DNA of 17,264 bases from an uncultured Alphaproteobacteria bacterium (GTDB taxonomy: Bacteria > Pseudomonadota > Alphaproteobacteria > CAAHEQ01 > UBA3637). The stretch's first letter is position 1. Every line of letters begins with the position of its first letter. The notes below the pieces were generated by a model. That model worked only from the letters and a program-made list of their open reading frames with translations. It searched no databases and had not been told where the DNA came from. The position numbers were made by a program, and so were the translations under genes. The stretch covers positions 1 to 17,264 of the forward strand of contig CALXTZ010000018.1 in NCBI GenBank assembly GCA_944391545.1, read 5' to 3'. Shown piece by piece: positions 1-7,789 of this stretch.

Positions 1-2
1 TT

Positions 3-263
3 ATCAGCGGGGCACAGGAACGATTGGTTCAACGGATAGCGCAAACATTCATCCAAAAAGCGCCGTTTTTATCGGGCGTAGAATTTTTGGGCCCGGTTCA
101 AGCCCCGATTTATCAATTGCGCGGCAAATATCGGTATCGGATTTTAATCAAGTCCGGCAAAAAAGTCGCTTTGCAAAAAATTATTCGCGCGTGGTTAGCG
201 CCGATATCCGTGCCGCCTGCGGTGACTGTCAAAATCGATATCGACCCGTATTCATTCCTTTAA
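3..263 (+). CDS. priA: Primosomal protein N' (PriA helicase), C-terminal fragment
   Basis: The open frame enters from the left edge (first full codon at base 3) and ends at TAA 261-263, giving the last 86 residues. The end matches the PriA C-terminus: a GVEFLGPVQAPIYQLRGKYR stretch, then LIKSGKKVALQKIIRAWL, closing on VDIDPYSF-like residues (KIDIDPYSFL). In the family this is the C-terminal domain that follows the helicase core of the replication-restart helicase. The helicase motifs and zinc-binding region lie outside the window. The 3' end overlaps the convergent znuA gene by 12 bases, so the two transcripts must overlap tail to tail. The identification rests on this conserved tail only, but it is characteristic. 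Confidence 0.88.
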   Translation: MSGAQERLVQRIAQTFIQKAPFLSGVEFLGPVQAPIYQLRGKYRYRILIKSGKKVALQKIIRAWLAPISVPPAVTVKIDIDPYSFL

Positions 264-1118
264 TTCCAAACAATTTCGAATATTGCGCATCGCACGCACC
301 ATCGATGTCATGTAATGGCCGGGGTTGCTTTTCAAATACCACCCCATCGGTTCCATATAAATCAATCGATATTGATCGTCCGTCAAAGCGCGAATGGTTC
401 GATTTTTTGTGCCCGGTTCCACAATCAAACACGTCGGATGCAGGGCGGCAATGTCTTCTTTAGCCTTTTGCAACGTCTTCGGTCCGGTTAAATGATCTGT
501 GTCAATGACCAAAGACGTCGACCCGTTTAATCCCATGTAATCAAACAAATACGAATACCCGTCATGCAAAGAAACGACCGTCGGCATGGATTCTGTCGGT
601 TTGACTTTGTAGTCTTTCAATGTCGCGATGGCTTTTTGAAACTTTTGCGCATTTTCCCGATACCGTTTTTGATTTTCGGGATCAGCCTTGCTTAACACAT
701 CCGCAATATGTCCGACCATTTTAATCGTGTTGTCCGGGTTCAGCCAAATATGCACGTCCGGTGCGCCTTGTCCGCGGGCGGAAGGCAAAATCGTCAAGTC
801 CGGCGTCTCCGTCATCAACGGCACGGAAACAACGGATTTCTTGGCGATGTTTTTCAAAGCGTTCGGCATAAACGTTTCCATTTCGGGACCTATCCAGAAA
901 ATGACATCCGCTTTGGCGATGCGTTTGGCTTCACCGGTTTTCAGCTCGTACGTGTGATGCGATTGAGACGCTTCCTGGTTAATCAAAACCGGCATGTCGA
1001 CGTTCATCATCACAGCCGCAACCAACGAATGAACCGGCGGGAAAGTGGCTGCGACGTTGATCGCATACGCCGGTACAATCCAACCGCACATCAAAAAGAA
1101 TAAAAGGATATGTTTCAT
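252..1118 (-). CDS. znuA: Zinc ABC transporter substrate-binding protein ZnuA
   Basis: A 288-residue periplasmic metal-binding protein of the cluster A-I family that delivers Zn(II) to the ZnuBC permease. A signal peptide occupies about residues 1-19, with cleavage after AYA. The three His ligands expected for ZnuA are visible: H30 in PPVHS, H55 in QSHHTYEL, and H185 in SLHDGYSYLF. H123 in DVHIWLNP is the fourth conserved His of the family. The protein lacks the long His/Asp-rich loop that many ZnuA proteins carry between the first and second ligands. It is divergent from znuC across 72 bases and probably co-regulated with it. Zinc specificity rather than manganese is inferred from the ligand pattern and the znuCB neighbours. 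Confidence 0.9.
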   Translation of the reverse strand: MKHILLFFLMCGWIVPAYAINVAATFPPVHSLVAAVMMNVDMPVLINQEASQSHHTYELKTGEAKRIAKADVIFWIGPEMETFMPNALKNIAKKSVVSVPLMTETPDLTILPSARGQGAPDVHIWLNPDNTIKMVGHIADVLSKADPENQKRYRENAQKFQKAIATLKDYKVKPTESMPTVVSLHDGYSYLFDYMGLNGSTSLVIDTDHLTGPKTLQKAKEDIAALHPTCLIVEPGTKNRTIRALTDDQYRLIYMEPMGWYLKSNPGHYMTSMVRAMRNIRNCLELKE

Positions 1119-1131
1119 GAATAAACCCTCG

Positions 1132-1184
1132 TTGCAAAGAAAACCGTTTGGTTATAGAATAGGGCAAAACAGCATAAAGGACAA
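1132..1184. promoter_or_regulatory. Back-to-back znuA/znuCB promoters with overlapping -10 elements and possible Zur site
   Basis: On the + strand TTGCAA (1132-1137), 17 bases, then TAGAAT (1155-1160) fits a sigma-70 promoter for znuCB. On the - strand TTGTCC (1184-1179), 17 bases, then TATTCT (1161-1156) fits one for znuA. The two -10 boxes overlap by five bases. GTTATAGAATAGG (1151-1163) sits on that overlap and partly resembles the GTTATA-NN-TATAAC style of Zur operators, with an imperfect right half. One repressor bound here could silence both genes. Promoter fits were made by eye; the Zur assignment is inference from zinc-transport context. Confidence 0.45.
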
Positions 1185-1190
1185 GCACAA

Positions 1191-1874
1191 ATGAAATATA
1201 TTGATGTCAAGGATGTGTCTTTAACCTTGAACGGTCAAGCGATTTTATCGCATGTGTCGTGTTCGTTCGACAAAGGCCAAATCACGACGATTATCGGCCC
1301 GAACGGCGGCGGTAAAACGTCTTTGGTGAAATTGATTTTAGGCATTTACAAACCGTCATCCGGTCGAATTGTCACCAAAAAGCATTTAAAAATCGGATAC
1401 ATGCCGCAACGGTTCCAAGTCGATCCCGTTTTGCCGATGACGGTGCGCCGGTTTTTAACGCATCCGGCCGATTTAGCCCCCCTCAATGCCGATTACTTAA
1501 TCGATTATGATATGGCGTCTTTGTCCGGCGGCGAAATGCAGCGCGTGTTGCTGGCTTATGCGCTTCAAAACAATCCGGATGTGTTGATTTTAGACGAACC
1601 GACCGGCGGATTGGACGTCACGGGGGAACAAACTTTGTACGCGCATGTTTTGGACTATCAACGACAAACGGGGTGTTGCCTCATCATGGTGTCGCACGAT
1701 TTGCACTTTGTCATGAAACAAACCGATCAAGTGTTATGCGTCAATCATCATATTTGTTGTTCGGGCGCTCCGGAAACGGTTTCGGCACATTCGCATTATC
1801 AAGCTTTGTTCGGCGACCAAGCCCCGTATGTCCATCATCACGACCACACGCACGAAAGGAAAGAACATGCCTGA
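1191..1874 (+). CDS. znuC: Zinc ABC transporter ATP-binding protein ZnuC
   Basis: A 227-residue cytoplasmic ATPase that powers zinc import through ZnuB. The ABC motifs are complete and in order: Walker A GPNGGGKT at 36-43, a Q-loop in GYMPQRFQV, signature LSGGE at 111-115, Walker B LILDEP with D135-E136, and the switch His in SHD at 169. The C-terminus ends in a His-rich run (HHHDHTHERKEHA) after the core, seen in some ZnuC proteins and likely able to bind metal. An AAGGA ribosome site at 1177-1181 lies 9 bases before the ATG. The stop overlaps the znuB start by 8 bases (ATGCCTGA), so the two are translationally coupled. Confidence 0.92.
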   Translation: MKYIDVKDVSLTLNGQAILSHVSCSFDKGQITTIIGPNGGGKTSLVKLILGIYKPSSGRIVTKKHLKIGYMPQRFQVDPVLPMTVRRFLTHPADLAPLNADYLIDYDMASLSGGEMQRVLLAYALQNNPDVLILDEPTGGLDVTGEQTLYAHVLDYQRQTGCCLIMVSHDLHFVMKQTDQVLCVNHHICCSGAPETVSAHSHYQALFGDQAPYVHHHDHTHERKEHA

Positions 1875-2700
1875 TTTTTTAATAAACGCGCTTTGGGCAT
1901 CGCTGGGTGTTGCCCTGTTGGCAGGGCCGATCGGATGTTTGATGGTGTTTAACCGCGTCGCCTGTTTGGGAGACACCTTGGCGCACGGCGCGATTTTAGG
2001 CTTGTCTTTGGGGTTGATGATGCACATGGAACCGATGCTGACGCTGGCCGTTGTGACGGTAGCGTGGGTCGGCTTGTTGGGCTTTTTGAACAAAGACGGC
2101 ACGGTTTCAACCGACAGCGCGATGGCTTTTTTGACCCACAGTTCGCTGGCCGTGTCCATCGTCCTGTTTACGTTTGTGCCGGTGGGAGCGTCGAATTTAA
2201 TGGAAGCTTTTATCGGCAATATTTTAACCGTCGGGCGCGAAGACATTTTTCTGATTTACGCCATGGATGGTGTGTTCGGCGTGATTTTGCTTTGGGGATG
2301 GAAAAAATGGATTCTCATCGCCGTTCATCCGGATTTAGCCGCTGCCCAAAACATGAACGTTCCTTTTTTACGGATGCTGTTTTTAATGATGATTGGCTTG
2401 TTTATCGCTTTTTCGATTAAAATGATGGGCGCTTTGCTGGTACCGGCGTTTTTAATTATTCCGGCACTGGCAGCACGGCCTTTTGCAAAGACACCGGAAC
2501 AAATGGCTTTCGGCGCCGGCCTCTTAGCCATCTTATCCGCCATCGCGGGATTGTTTGCTTCCTATGAATGGGACACGCCCAGCGGCCCGATGATGGTTTG
2601 CACGGCTGTTGCTTTTTACGGCGTTTTGATGATTTTTAAACAAATGTTAAGAATAAAGCGGTTATCCTGTTTCAAAAGGAACCAAAAGGAGACATCATGA
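1867..2700 (+). CDS. znuB: Zinc ABC transporter permease ZnuB
   Basis: A 277-residue polytopic inner-membrane protein of the ABC-3 family (ZnuB/MntB/FimC-like) that forms the zinc channel. Long hydrophobic stretches alternate with short loops through the whole length, roughly seven to nine segments. Family-like features include GPIGCLMVFNRVACLGDTLAHG near the N-terminus (a split of that run: GPIGCLMVF then LGDTLAHGAILG) and FSIKMMGALLVPAFLIIPA in the second half. I chose ATG 1867, preceded by AGGAAAG, over an in-frame ATG at 1828 that lies inside znuC and would add 13 charged residues. The last bases, ATGA at 2697-2700, also start the next gene. Confidence 0.9.
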   Translation: MPDFLINALWASLGVALLAGPIGCLMVFNRVACLGDTLAHGAILGLSLGLMMHMEPMLTLAVVTVAWVGLLGFLNKDGTVSTDSAMAFLTHSSLAVSIVLFTFVPVGASNLMEAFIGNILTVGREDIFLIYAMDGVFGVILLWGWKKWILIAVHPDLAAAQNMNVPFLRMLFLMMIGLFIAFSIKMMGALLVPAFLIIPALAARPFAKTPEQMAFGAGLLAILSAIAGLFASYEWDTPSGPMMVCTAVAFYGVLMIFKQMLRIKRLSCFKRNQKETS

Positions 2701-3824
2701 TTTTTGCACCGAAACCGATTCAACCGAAAACACCGGCCGTTCCGGCTTCTTCTACACAACCGACGCGCCCGGCCGCAATGACACCGACTCAACCGACAGC
2801 GCCGGCTCAACCACAAGCACAGACTGTCCCGCCCGAAACGCCGGGATTTGAAGCAACGCCGCCGAAAAAAATCGATGATGTCTGGTTTTCGGACTTGTAC
2901 TTTACGCCCGAAAAAATCGCGTATGTGCGCGACGGCCAGTCTCAATTCGGGTTGAAAGTTTTCGAAGCACCCGATTTAATGGACTTTCACAAAGCGTTGG
3001 AAGAAGGCTTTCAGGGCAATTCCAGCTATTCTTTAACCTACGGGACGTCGATGTACCGTATCGAACGGATTAAAACCATCACCGGTATTCATTATACGGC
3101 GCGGCGGATGCCTCGCAAAGTCCCGAATATTTACGAGTTGGGCATTCCGGAATTGTTGGTCAACCAATTGATTTCTTTGAACACAGCGGCCGGTTTGATT
3201 TTATTTTGCGGACCGACGGGGATGGGGAAAACGACCACGGCGACGGCTTTGCTGAAGACTTTTTTGGAAAATGAAGGCGGCTTTGCGTATACAATTGAAG
3301 ACCCGCCCGAAATGCCGTTGGACGGAGTTTATAAATCTAAAAAACGCGGGCTCGGCCTGTGTAAACAAACCGAAGTCATTAACCATTGCTGGGACGCCGG
3401 GTTGAAATCCGCTTTGCGAAGCAAGCCCAGATACATTCTGGTCGGCGAAATTCGAACGCCCGAAACCGCCAGCGAGTGCTTGCGTGCAGCAACTTCCGGC
3501 CACATGGTGATTTCAACCATTCACGCGAATAACTTGGAAGACGGATTAAACGCTTTGATTAAATACGCAACGGCCAGCGGCATGGGCGAAGAATTAGCGG
3601 CTGATTTGCTGGCGCGGGGGATTTTGGCCGTTGTGCACCAAACATTGACGGGAACTGTCAAGCTGTCACCGCAACTGCATTATTGCTTTGCGAACCCGGA
3701 TCCGTTGGAAGCCGACCAAATGCGCATGATTATCCGAGACGGTAAGATTAACTTGGGAACAATGATGGAACAACAACAAGCGAAACTTTTGCAAGGCCGC
3801 CCGTTGTTCAAAAAGGACTATTAA
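2697..3824 (+). CDS. PilT/TraJ/DotB-like secretion or pilus ATPase
   Basis: A 375-residue hexameric-type traffic ATPase of the GspE/PilT superfamily. Residues 1-58 are a Pro/Thr/Gln-rich, low-complexity leader. Then comes an N-terminal domain (about 60-140) and the ATPase core: Walker A GPTGMGKTT 172-180, Asp box YTIEDPPEMPL 198-208, Walker B ILVGEIR 247-253, and His box GHMVISTIHA 268-277. The TIEDPPEMPL and GEIRTPETASE wording is closest, by recall, to TraJ/DotB ATPases of IncI-type conjugation and Dot/Icm (type IVB) systems, and length is near that of DotB. A type IV pilus retraction role is the alternative. GGAGACATC precedes the ATG, which overlaps the znuB stop. No other secretion gene lies beside it. 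Confidence 0.72.
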   Translation: MIFAPKPIQPKTPAVPASSTQPTRPAAMTPTQPTAPAQPQAQTVPPETPGFEATPPKKIDDVWFSDLYFTPEKIAYVRDGQSQFGLKVFEAPDLMDFHKALEEGFQGNSSYSLTYGTSMYRIERIKTITGIHYTARRMPRKVPNIYELGIPELLVNQLISLNTAAGLILFCGPTGMGKTTTATALLKTFLENEGGFAYTIEDPPEMPLDGVYKSKKRGLGLCKQTEVINHCWDAGLKSALRSKPRYILVGEIRTPETASECLRAATSGHMVISTIHANNLEDGLNALIKYATASGMGEELAADLLARGILAVVHQTLTGTVKLSPQLHYCFANPDPLEADQMRMIIRDGKINLGTMMEQQQAKLLQGRPLFKKDY

Positions 3825-3862
3825 CCGGTATTTCGAGCAGTCGCCCGCCTTTACAAGATAGC

Positions 3863-4055
3863 GCATACGACCTCCCCGTGTGCATCGCGATTTTTGGGGT
3901 CATTTATCGGGAAGATGCCGCCGAACCCATTCGGGCAAGCCTGTTGAGAAAAAACAACACCCTTTCGAAGCGGGTTCATTTGTCGAAAGGGTAGATTGTC
4001 TTCCCGCTCACCAAACTTCCGCCCGTACTTCCCGCCGACCTGTCCATGACGGAAG
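3863..4055. ncRNA. Candidate structured RNA in the convergent dotB-like/miaA gap
   Basis: The 253 bases between the two convergent genes hold no credible protein but a nested set of inverted repeats. CGGGAAGA 3908-3915 pairs with TCTTCCCG 3999-4006, enclosing three smaller hairpins: CCGAA/TTCGG 3921-3934, GTTG/CAAC 3943-3958 and a perfect 10-base stem ACCCTTTCGA/TCGAAAGGGT 3959-3968/3983-3992. Outside it, GCATACG/CGTGTGC 3863-3883 exposes an ACCTCCC loop, and CTTCCG/CGGAAG 4016-4055 flanks the right. A stem-enclosed multi-branch layout is typical of structured RNA. It does not show RNase P, SRP, 6S or tmRNA signatures that I know. Strand is undecided. Pairing was found by eye. Confidence 0.35.
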
Positions 4056-4077
4056 AGAGGCAACCCGCCCGACGATA

Positions 4078-4938
4078 TTACCTGGTGTCAGGCATATAAA
4101 GAGACAAATCTCCTTTTTCAAGGGTAACGTCTGCACGAATTTGATGGCGAAACCAGGTTTCTTGGCGTTTGGCGTAAGCACACGTATTTTTTATGGCTTG
4201 ATAAACAGCTCGATTAAGGGAGATTTCTCCGCGCGAGCAAGAGATCATTTCCTGGACACCGATTGCTTTGAAAACACCACCGCTCATGGTCGGATTTTTT
4301 TTCAGTAAATCAAGGACTTGCTTAAATGCGCCCAGTTCCGTCATGCGATGAAATCTGTAATTACATTGTGAATACAATTGTGCGCGCGGCGGCTGAATCA
4401 GAATCGTTGTAAAATCGCCGTCGTACAGGTATGTGTGCGGTTGTTGCTGCCAATACGTAATCGGCTTGCCGGTTGCTTGCAATACTTCCAAAGCGCGCAT
4501 TAACCGCTGCGGGTCTTGAAACGGAAAATCAGGCAAAGCAGCTCGTAATTCTTCAATCGGCATTTGGCGCACGCGCGTTCGAATTTCCGGCGGAATATCC
4601 GGAATGGAAGCAAACCCGTCAATCAAGCTGCGTAAATACAAACCGGTACCGCCCACAACAATCGGCACATCGATGCTTTCCAATAACGGTTTGACTTTTT
4701 CGCCCCATTCCACAAAAGAACCGTGCGCAAAAGCATCTAAAAATCCATACAGATGATGCGGCACGCCTTCCATTTCCAACGGATCCGGGCGCGCCGTTAA
4801 AATCGGCACATCTTCATAGACTTGCATCGAATCGGCATTGATGATTTCGCCGCCCAGTGCATGTGCTAAATCCAGGCTGAAACGCGATTTGCCGGACGCA
4901 GTCGGTCCCATAACGACATAAATTTTTTTTCGTTTCAT
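4078..4938 (-). CDS. miaA: tRNA dimethylallyltransferase MiaA
   Basis: A 286-residue enzyme that transfers the dimethylallyl group from DMAPP to N6 of A37 in tRNAs reading UNN codons. The N-terminus carries the P-loop GPTASGKS at 11-18 and the substrate motif DSMQVY at 36-41. GVPHHLYGF and VVGGTGLYLRSLIDG follow, both family hallmarks, and IGVQEMI comes near the C-terminus. The length is a little under the common 300-316. It runs opposite to its neighbours on both sides: it converges on the dotB-like gene and is divergent from the LeuS-like gene, with only 42 bases between the two start codons. Confidence 0.93.
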   Translation of the reverse strand: MKRKKIYVVMGPTASGKSRFSLDLAHALGGEIINADSMQVYEDVPILTARPDPLEMEGVPHHLYGFLDAFAHGSFVEWGEKVKPLLESIDVPIVVGGTGLYLRSLIDGFASIPDIPPEIRTRVRQMPIEELRAALPDFPFQDPQRLMRALEVLQATGKPITYWQQQPHTYLYDGDFTTILIQPPRAQLYSQCNYRFHRMTELGAFKQVLDLLKKNPTMSGGVFKAIGVQEMISCSRGEISLNRAVYQAIKNTCAYAKRQETWFRHQIRADVTLEKGDLSLYMPDTR

Positions 4939-4980
4939 GCTTTCATTTTAAAAAGATTTCGTTTATAAAAGATTAAGAAA

Positions 4981-5742
4981 ATGACAAACAGATACGCTTT
5001 TTTATCGACTGAAAAACAGTGCCAAACCGTTTGGTCGGGGCAAGTTTTTGCCGTGCCGCCGGCAAAAGATTTAAAATCGGCGTTATTGACGGATATTGTA
5101 TGCCGCCAAAACGGGACGCCGCTTCAAACCGGAGACACACCGTTGCGGGCTTTGGGCATTTTATGCAACGGGCCGGTGGCTGAAGAAGCTGTTCACCAAG
5201 CCGGCGTTTACGGGGCTGATGCGTGGCGATTGGCGCAGATTTTAGAAAAAGATACAACGCAATTAGCGCCTTATTGGCGGTTGATTCAAAAATGGTTCGA
5301 TTTGTTCAAAGACGTCGAGCCTGCCTCTTGTAATGTAATTACAAAGGAATTACAATCCTTGACCGAAACAGCAGCTTTGGCAAAGGCTGTGCGCCGAAAT
5401 GATTTTTATCATACGTTAACGGTGACGCGAGAAGCGTTGAAAAATCCGGCTTTTTCGCGCAAGATTGCGGGTGCCGTATTAGCGCCTTTTGTGCCGCACC
5501 TGCTGTTTTCTTTTTTGCCCGAAGCGCCGCAGGTGTACAAGGCTTTGCGTGCTTTTACAGGGCAGGCAATCGCGTTACAGGTCAACGGCCGGTTCGCCAC
5601 CATGATGCCCGTTATCGACGATGATTTTAACCGGATTCAAAAAGAAGCCTTGAAAAGTCCGCTCATCCAACGTAAAATAGGAAAACGACACGTTCAAAAC
5701 TGTATTTATGTTCCGGGAAAGGTATTCAATGTCATTTGTTAA
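4981..5742 (+). CDS. Orphan leucyl-tRNA synthetase C-terminal-like protein, catalytic domain absent
   Basis: The 253-residue product matches only the last third of LeuS. VYGADAWRLAQIL (about 75-90) aligns with the conserved YGADtaRL helix, LAPFVPHLL with the anticodon-binding domain, and IALQVNGRFATM plus VPGKVFNVIC at the end with the LeuS C-terminal domain. RQNGTPLQTG at about 42 resembles the sequence just before KMSKS in LeuS, but the KMSKS position reads RALGILCN. HIGH and editing domains have no room upstream, since miaA starts 42 bases away on the other strand. Gene order leuS-lptE-holA is usual in alphaproteobacteria, so this sits where leuS belongs. It is open throughout and overlaps lptE by 14 bases. 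It may be a remnant kept for coupling, or a pseudo-synthetase with another role. Confidence 0.75.
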   Translation: MTNRYAFLSTEKQCQTVWSGQVFAVPPAKDLKSALLTDIVCRQNGTPLQTGDTPLRALGILCNGPVAEEAVHQAGVYGADAWRLAQILEKDTTQLAPYWRLIQKWFDLFKDVEPASCNVITKELQSLTETAALAKAVRRNDFYHTLTVTREALKNPAFSRKIAGAVLAPFVPHLLFSFLPEAPQVYKALRAFTGQAIALQVNGRFATMMPVIDDDFNRIQKEALKSPLIQRKIGKRHVQNCIYVPGKVFNVIC

Positions 5743-6253
5743 AGTCGGCTTTATTATCGGATTTTTATGCCTGACGGCGTGCGGGTTTCAACCGATTTAT
5801 TACACGCCCGAAGGCGATACATCGGTCCAATCATTGACGGCTCAAATTCGGATTCTGCCCGTGCCGGAAGAAACGGGACGGCTGATGGTTCAAACGTTGA
5901 AAAATACGTTAAACCCCGAAAATATTTCGGTACCGAAAACGTACGATTTGGCCGTGCAGTTATCAAAACATGTCAACACGGATCAAGGCATTTTAAATGA
6001 TAACACATCCACTCGGGCGACAATGACAATGACGGCTTCGTATGTGTTGCGCGATAAAGACGGCCGAACCGTCATCAGCGACAGCACGTTTGCGATGGGT
6101 AGTTACAATATTTTAACGGTGCCTTATTCGACGGTAACGGCTGAACAAGCAACCGAACGGCGATTGATTAAAATTTTGGCGGAAAAGATTTCTTTACGCA
6201 TGGCTAATTATTTCAAGACGAAAACCGATGAAGCTGAAAAGTCCGCAAATTAA
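5729..6253 (+). CDS. lptE: LPS-assembly lipoprotein LptE
   Basis: A 174-residue outer-membrane lipoprotein that plugs and assembles LptD for lipopolysaccharide insertion. Start ATG 5729 was chosen because it has GGGAAAGG upstream and leaves a clean signal: MSFVKVGFIIGFLCLTAC, with lipobox LTAC and acylated Cys at 18, followed by GFQPIYY, the CGFxPLY signature of the family. An in-frame ATG at 5708 would add seven residues before the signal. The start lies inside the 3' end of the LeuS-like gene, and the stop overlaps holA by 26 bases. The lptE-holA pair is a standard order in Proteobacteria. Confidence 0.87.
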   Translation: MSFVKVGFIIGFLCLTACGFQPIYYTPEGDTSVQSLTAQIRILPVPEETGRLMVQTLKNTLNPENISVPKTYDLAVQLSKHVNTDQGILNDNTSTRATMTMTASYVLRDKDGRTVISDSTFAMGSYNILTVPYSTVTAEQATERRLIKILAEKISLRMANYFKTKTDEAEKSAN

Positions 6254-7262
6254 AACACTTGCCTCGAAAATTCAAAAAGAAATGAAAGGCTTTCTGGTCT
6301 ACGGGCCGGATACAGGCGCTGTCAAAGAAACGGCACAGGCTGTGATTGACCTTTTGAACCCGGCGAAAGATCCGTATGCCGTCGTTTCGATAACTTCTGA
6401 TCGGTTAAAAGAAACGCCGACGTTGTTTTGGGACGAAGTTAATGCGATTTCCATGTTCGGCGGGCGGCGGATTATTTGGTTTAAAAATCCGACAGACGCT
6501 TTTACGGCCGAATGGGAGACTTTTTTAAAAACGGCGCAAAGCGATACGTTTGTGGTGATGACATCAGATACGCTGAACACGAAATCAAAGCTGGTGAAAG
6601 CGTGCGATGATGCTGATTTAGCCGGATGTGTGGCGTGCTATCCGGAAACCGAACAAGACACGAAACAAACGATTTTAAGCACTTTATCGGCAGCTGGGTA
6701 CTTGATTGATCCGGACGCGCTTGCTTTGTTTGCGTCGTATTTAGGCGCAGATAAAGCCGTGACTCGATCGGAAATCAATAAGCTGATGATCTATTTGGGC
6801 GCGCAAAAACAAGTTCACGTGTCGGATATCCAAGCCAACATCGGTAACGGCGCTTCGGTGACGATCGATGACTTGATTTATGCGGCTTTCAGCGGAAATC
6901 ACGGCCAAGTTCAACGCGTTTATGCGATTTTGTTGCAAGAAGGGTCTCAACCGGTGATGATGGTGCGCAGTTTGATTAACAAAGCGGATCAATTAATGAT
7001 TGTGCTGTCTAAAATGAAGCGCGGAGAACCGGTCGATGCGGCGATTAAAGGGACTTATCCGTTTATTCCGTTTCAATATGCGCCGACATGGAAAAAGATT
7101 GTGATGGGTTGGAATGAAGCGGCCGCTGCCGATGCTTTGGCTTTGTTGCTGCAAGCGGAAAGAGACTGCAAATCAGGCTTGCCGGCCGAGGTGATTTTGA
7201 ACCGCACGTTGACATCATTGACGGCTGCCGGCCGAAAGTTCATGAATGCGCGCCCGTTTTAA
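6228..7262 (+). CDS. holA: DNA polymerase III subunit delta HolA
   Basis: A 344-residue clamp-loader subunit that opens the beta sliding clamp. The N-terminus MKLKSPQIKTLASKIQKEM followed by FLVYGPDTGAVKE is typical: delta keeps a degenerate P-loop region with no Walker Lys, as expected. Middle residues include YLGADKAVTRSEINKL, matching the conserved DNxxLxNEIxKL region, and the C-terminal third, with SLINKADQLMIVLSKMKRG, matches the clamp-loader collar domain. ATG 6228 lies 26 bases inside lptE. An internal ATG at 6282 would cut into the conserved start, so 6228 is preferred. Last gene of its operon. Confidence 0.9.
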   Translation: MKLKSPQIKTLASKIQKEMKGFLVYGPDTGAVKETAQAVIDLLNPAKDPYAVVSITSDRLKETPTLFWDEVNAISMFGGRRIIWFKNPTDAFTAEWETFLKTAQSDTFVVMTSDTLNTKSKLVKACDDADLAGCVACYPETEQDTKQTILSTLSAAGYLIDPDALALFASYLGADKAVTRSEINKLMIYLGAQKQVHVSDIQANIGNGASVTIDDLIYAAFSGNHGQVQRVYAILLQEGSQPVMMVRSLINKADQLMIVLSKMKRGEPVDAAIKGTYPFIPFQYAPTWKKIVMGWNEAAAADALALLLQAERDCKSGLPAEVILNRTLTSLTAAGRKFMNARPF

Positions 7263-7534
7263 ACGGAAATTTTTCACGATTTTGTTTAAAAGACTCGTTG
7301 GCGGATAGATTGAAGCGGCTTTCCTTTCCCATTTTGACTCCCATCTTCCAGCGAATGCCCCCTTTTTCTACACCCCAACAAGCCCACCTTTTTCTCCGGC
7401 ATTTCCGTCTTCTGAAACGAATTTTTGCATCCCCATTCTGTTCCGCCCCGTTTTCTGTTTCCCTCAAACGCTTGCCCGAATTTCTTCGCGGCATGGGTGG
7501 CTCGAGTGGAAAAGGGGCGTGCAGAGAGAAGTCG

Positions 7535-7585
7535 GCCGGAAAAAGGGAAATGACAGGGGCCGCCCCCGCTGCATTTCCCGGCGGC
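7535..7585. repeat. Long GC-rich hairpin
   Basis: GGGAAATG 7545-7552 pairs perfectly with CATTTCCC 7572-7579. Inside it GGGG 7556-7559 pairs with CCCC around 7563-7567, and outside it GCCG 7535-7538 pairs with CGGC 7582-7585. No T-run follows on either strand, so it does not look like a simple terminator. Confidence 0.6.
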
Positions 7586-7789
7586 TCCTCGGATGATAAA
7601 CGCTTGCCCGCCCCGCCGCCGACCCCTTTCGTTCAGGCTTTCTTTCCCGGCATCCCTCATGAGCGGTTCTTTGGAGAATTTCAGCGAAAAACAATCCGGC
7701 AAAAACAAATAAAACAGCAGCGGAAAAGAATCCTTCTTTCAAAACGGACAATCTTTCCGAAAAACGATGAACGAGGCGGGAAGGGCCTC

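Noticed and set aside
3863..4055. Hairpin cluster as RNase P RNA, SRP RNA, 6S or two-piece tmRNA
   Set aside because: I looked on both strands for the RNase P core GAGGAAAGTCC, the SRP GGTCAGG..GGAAGCAGC type loop, and a tmRNA tag with T-arm and CCA. None is present.
3851..4063. 70-codon frame on - in the same gap
   Set aside because: No motif, no ribosome site, and it runs through paired stems, which explains its composition better.
3880..4308. 142-codon frame on + across the convergent gap into miaA
   Set aside because: Half of it is antisense to miaA, and the rest covers the hairpin cluster. No recognisable protein.
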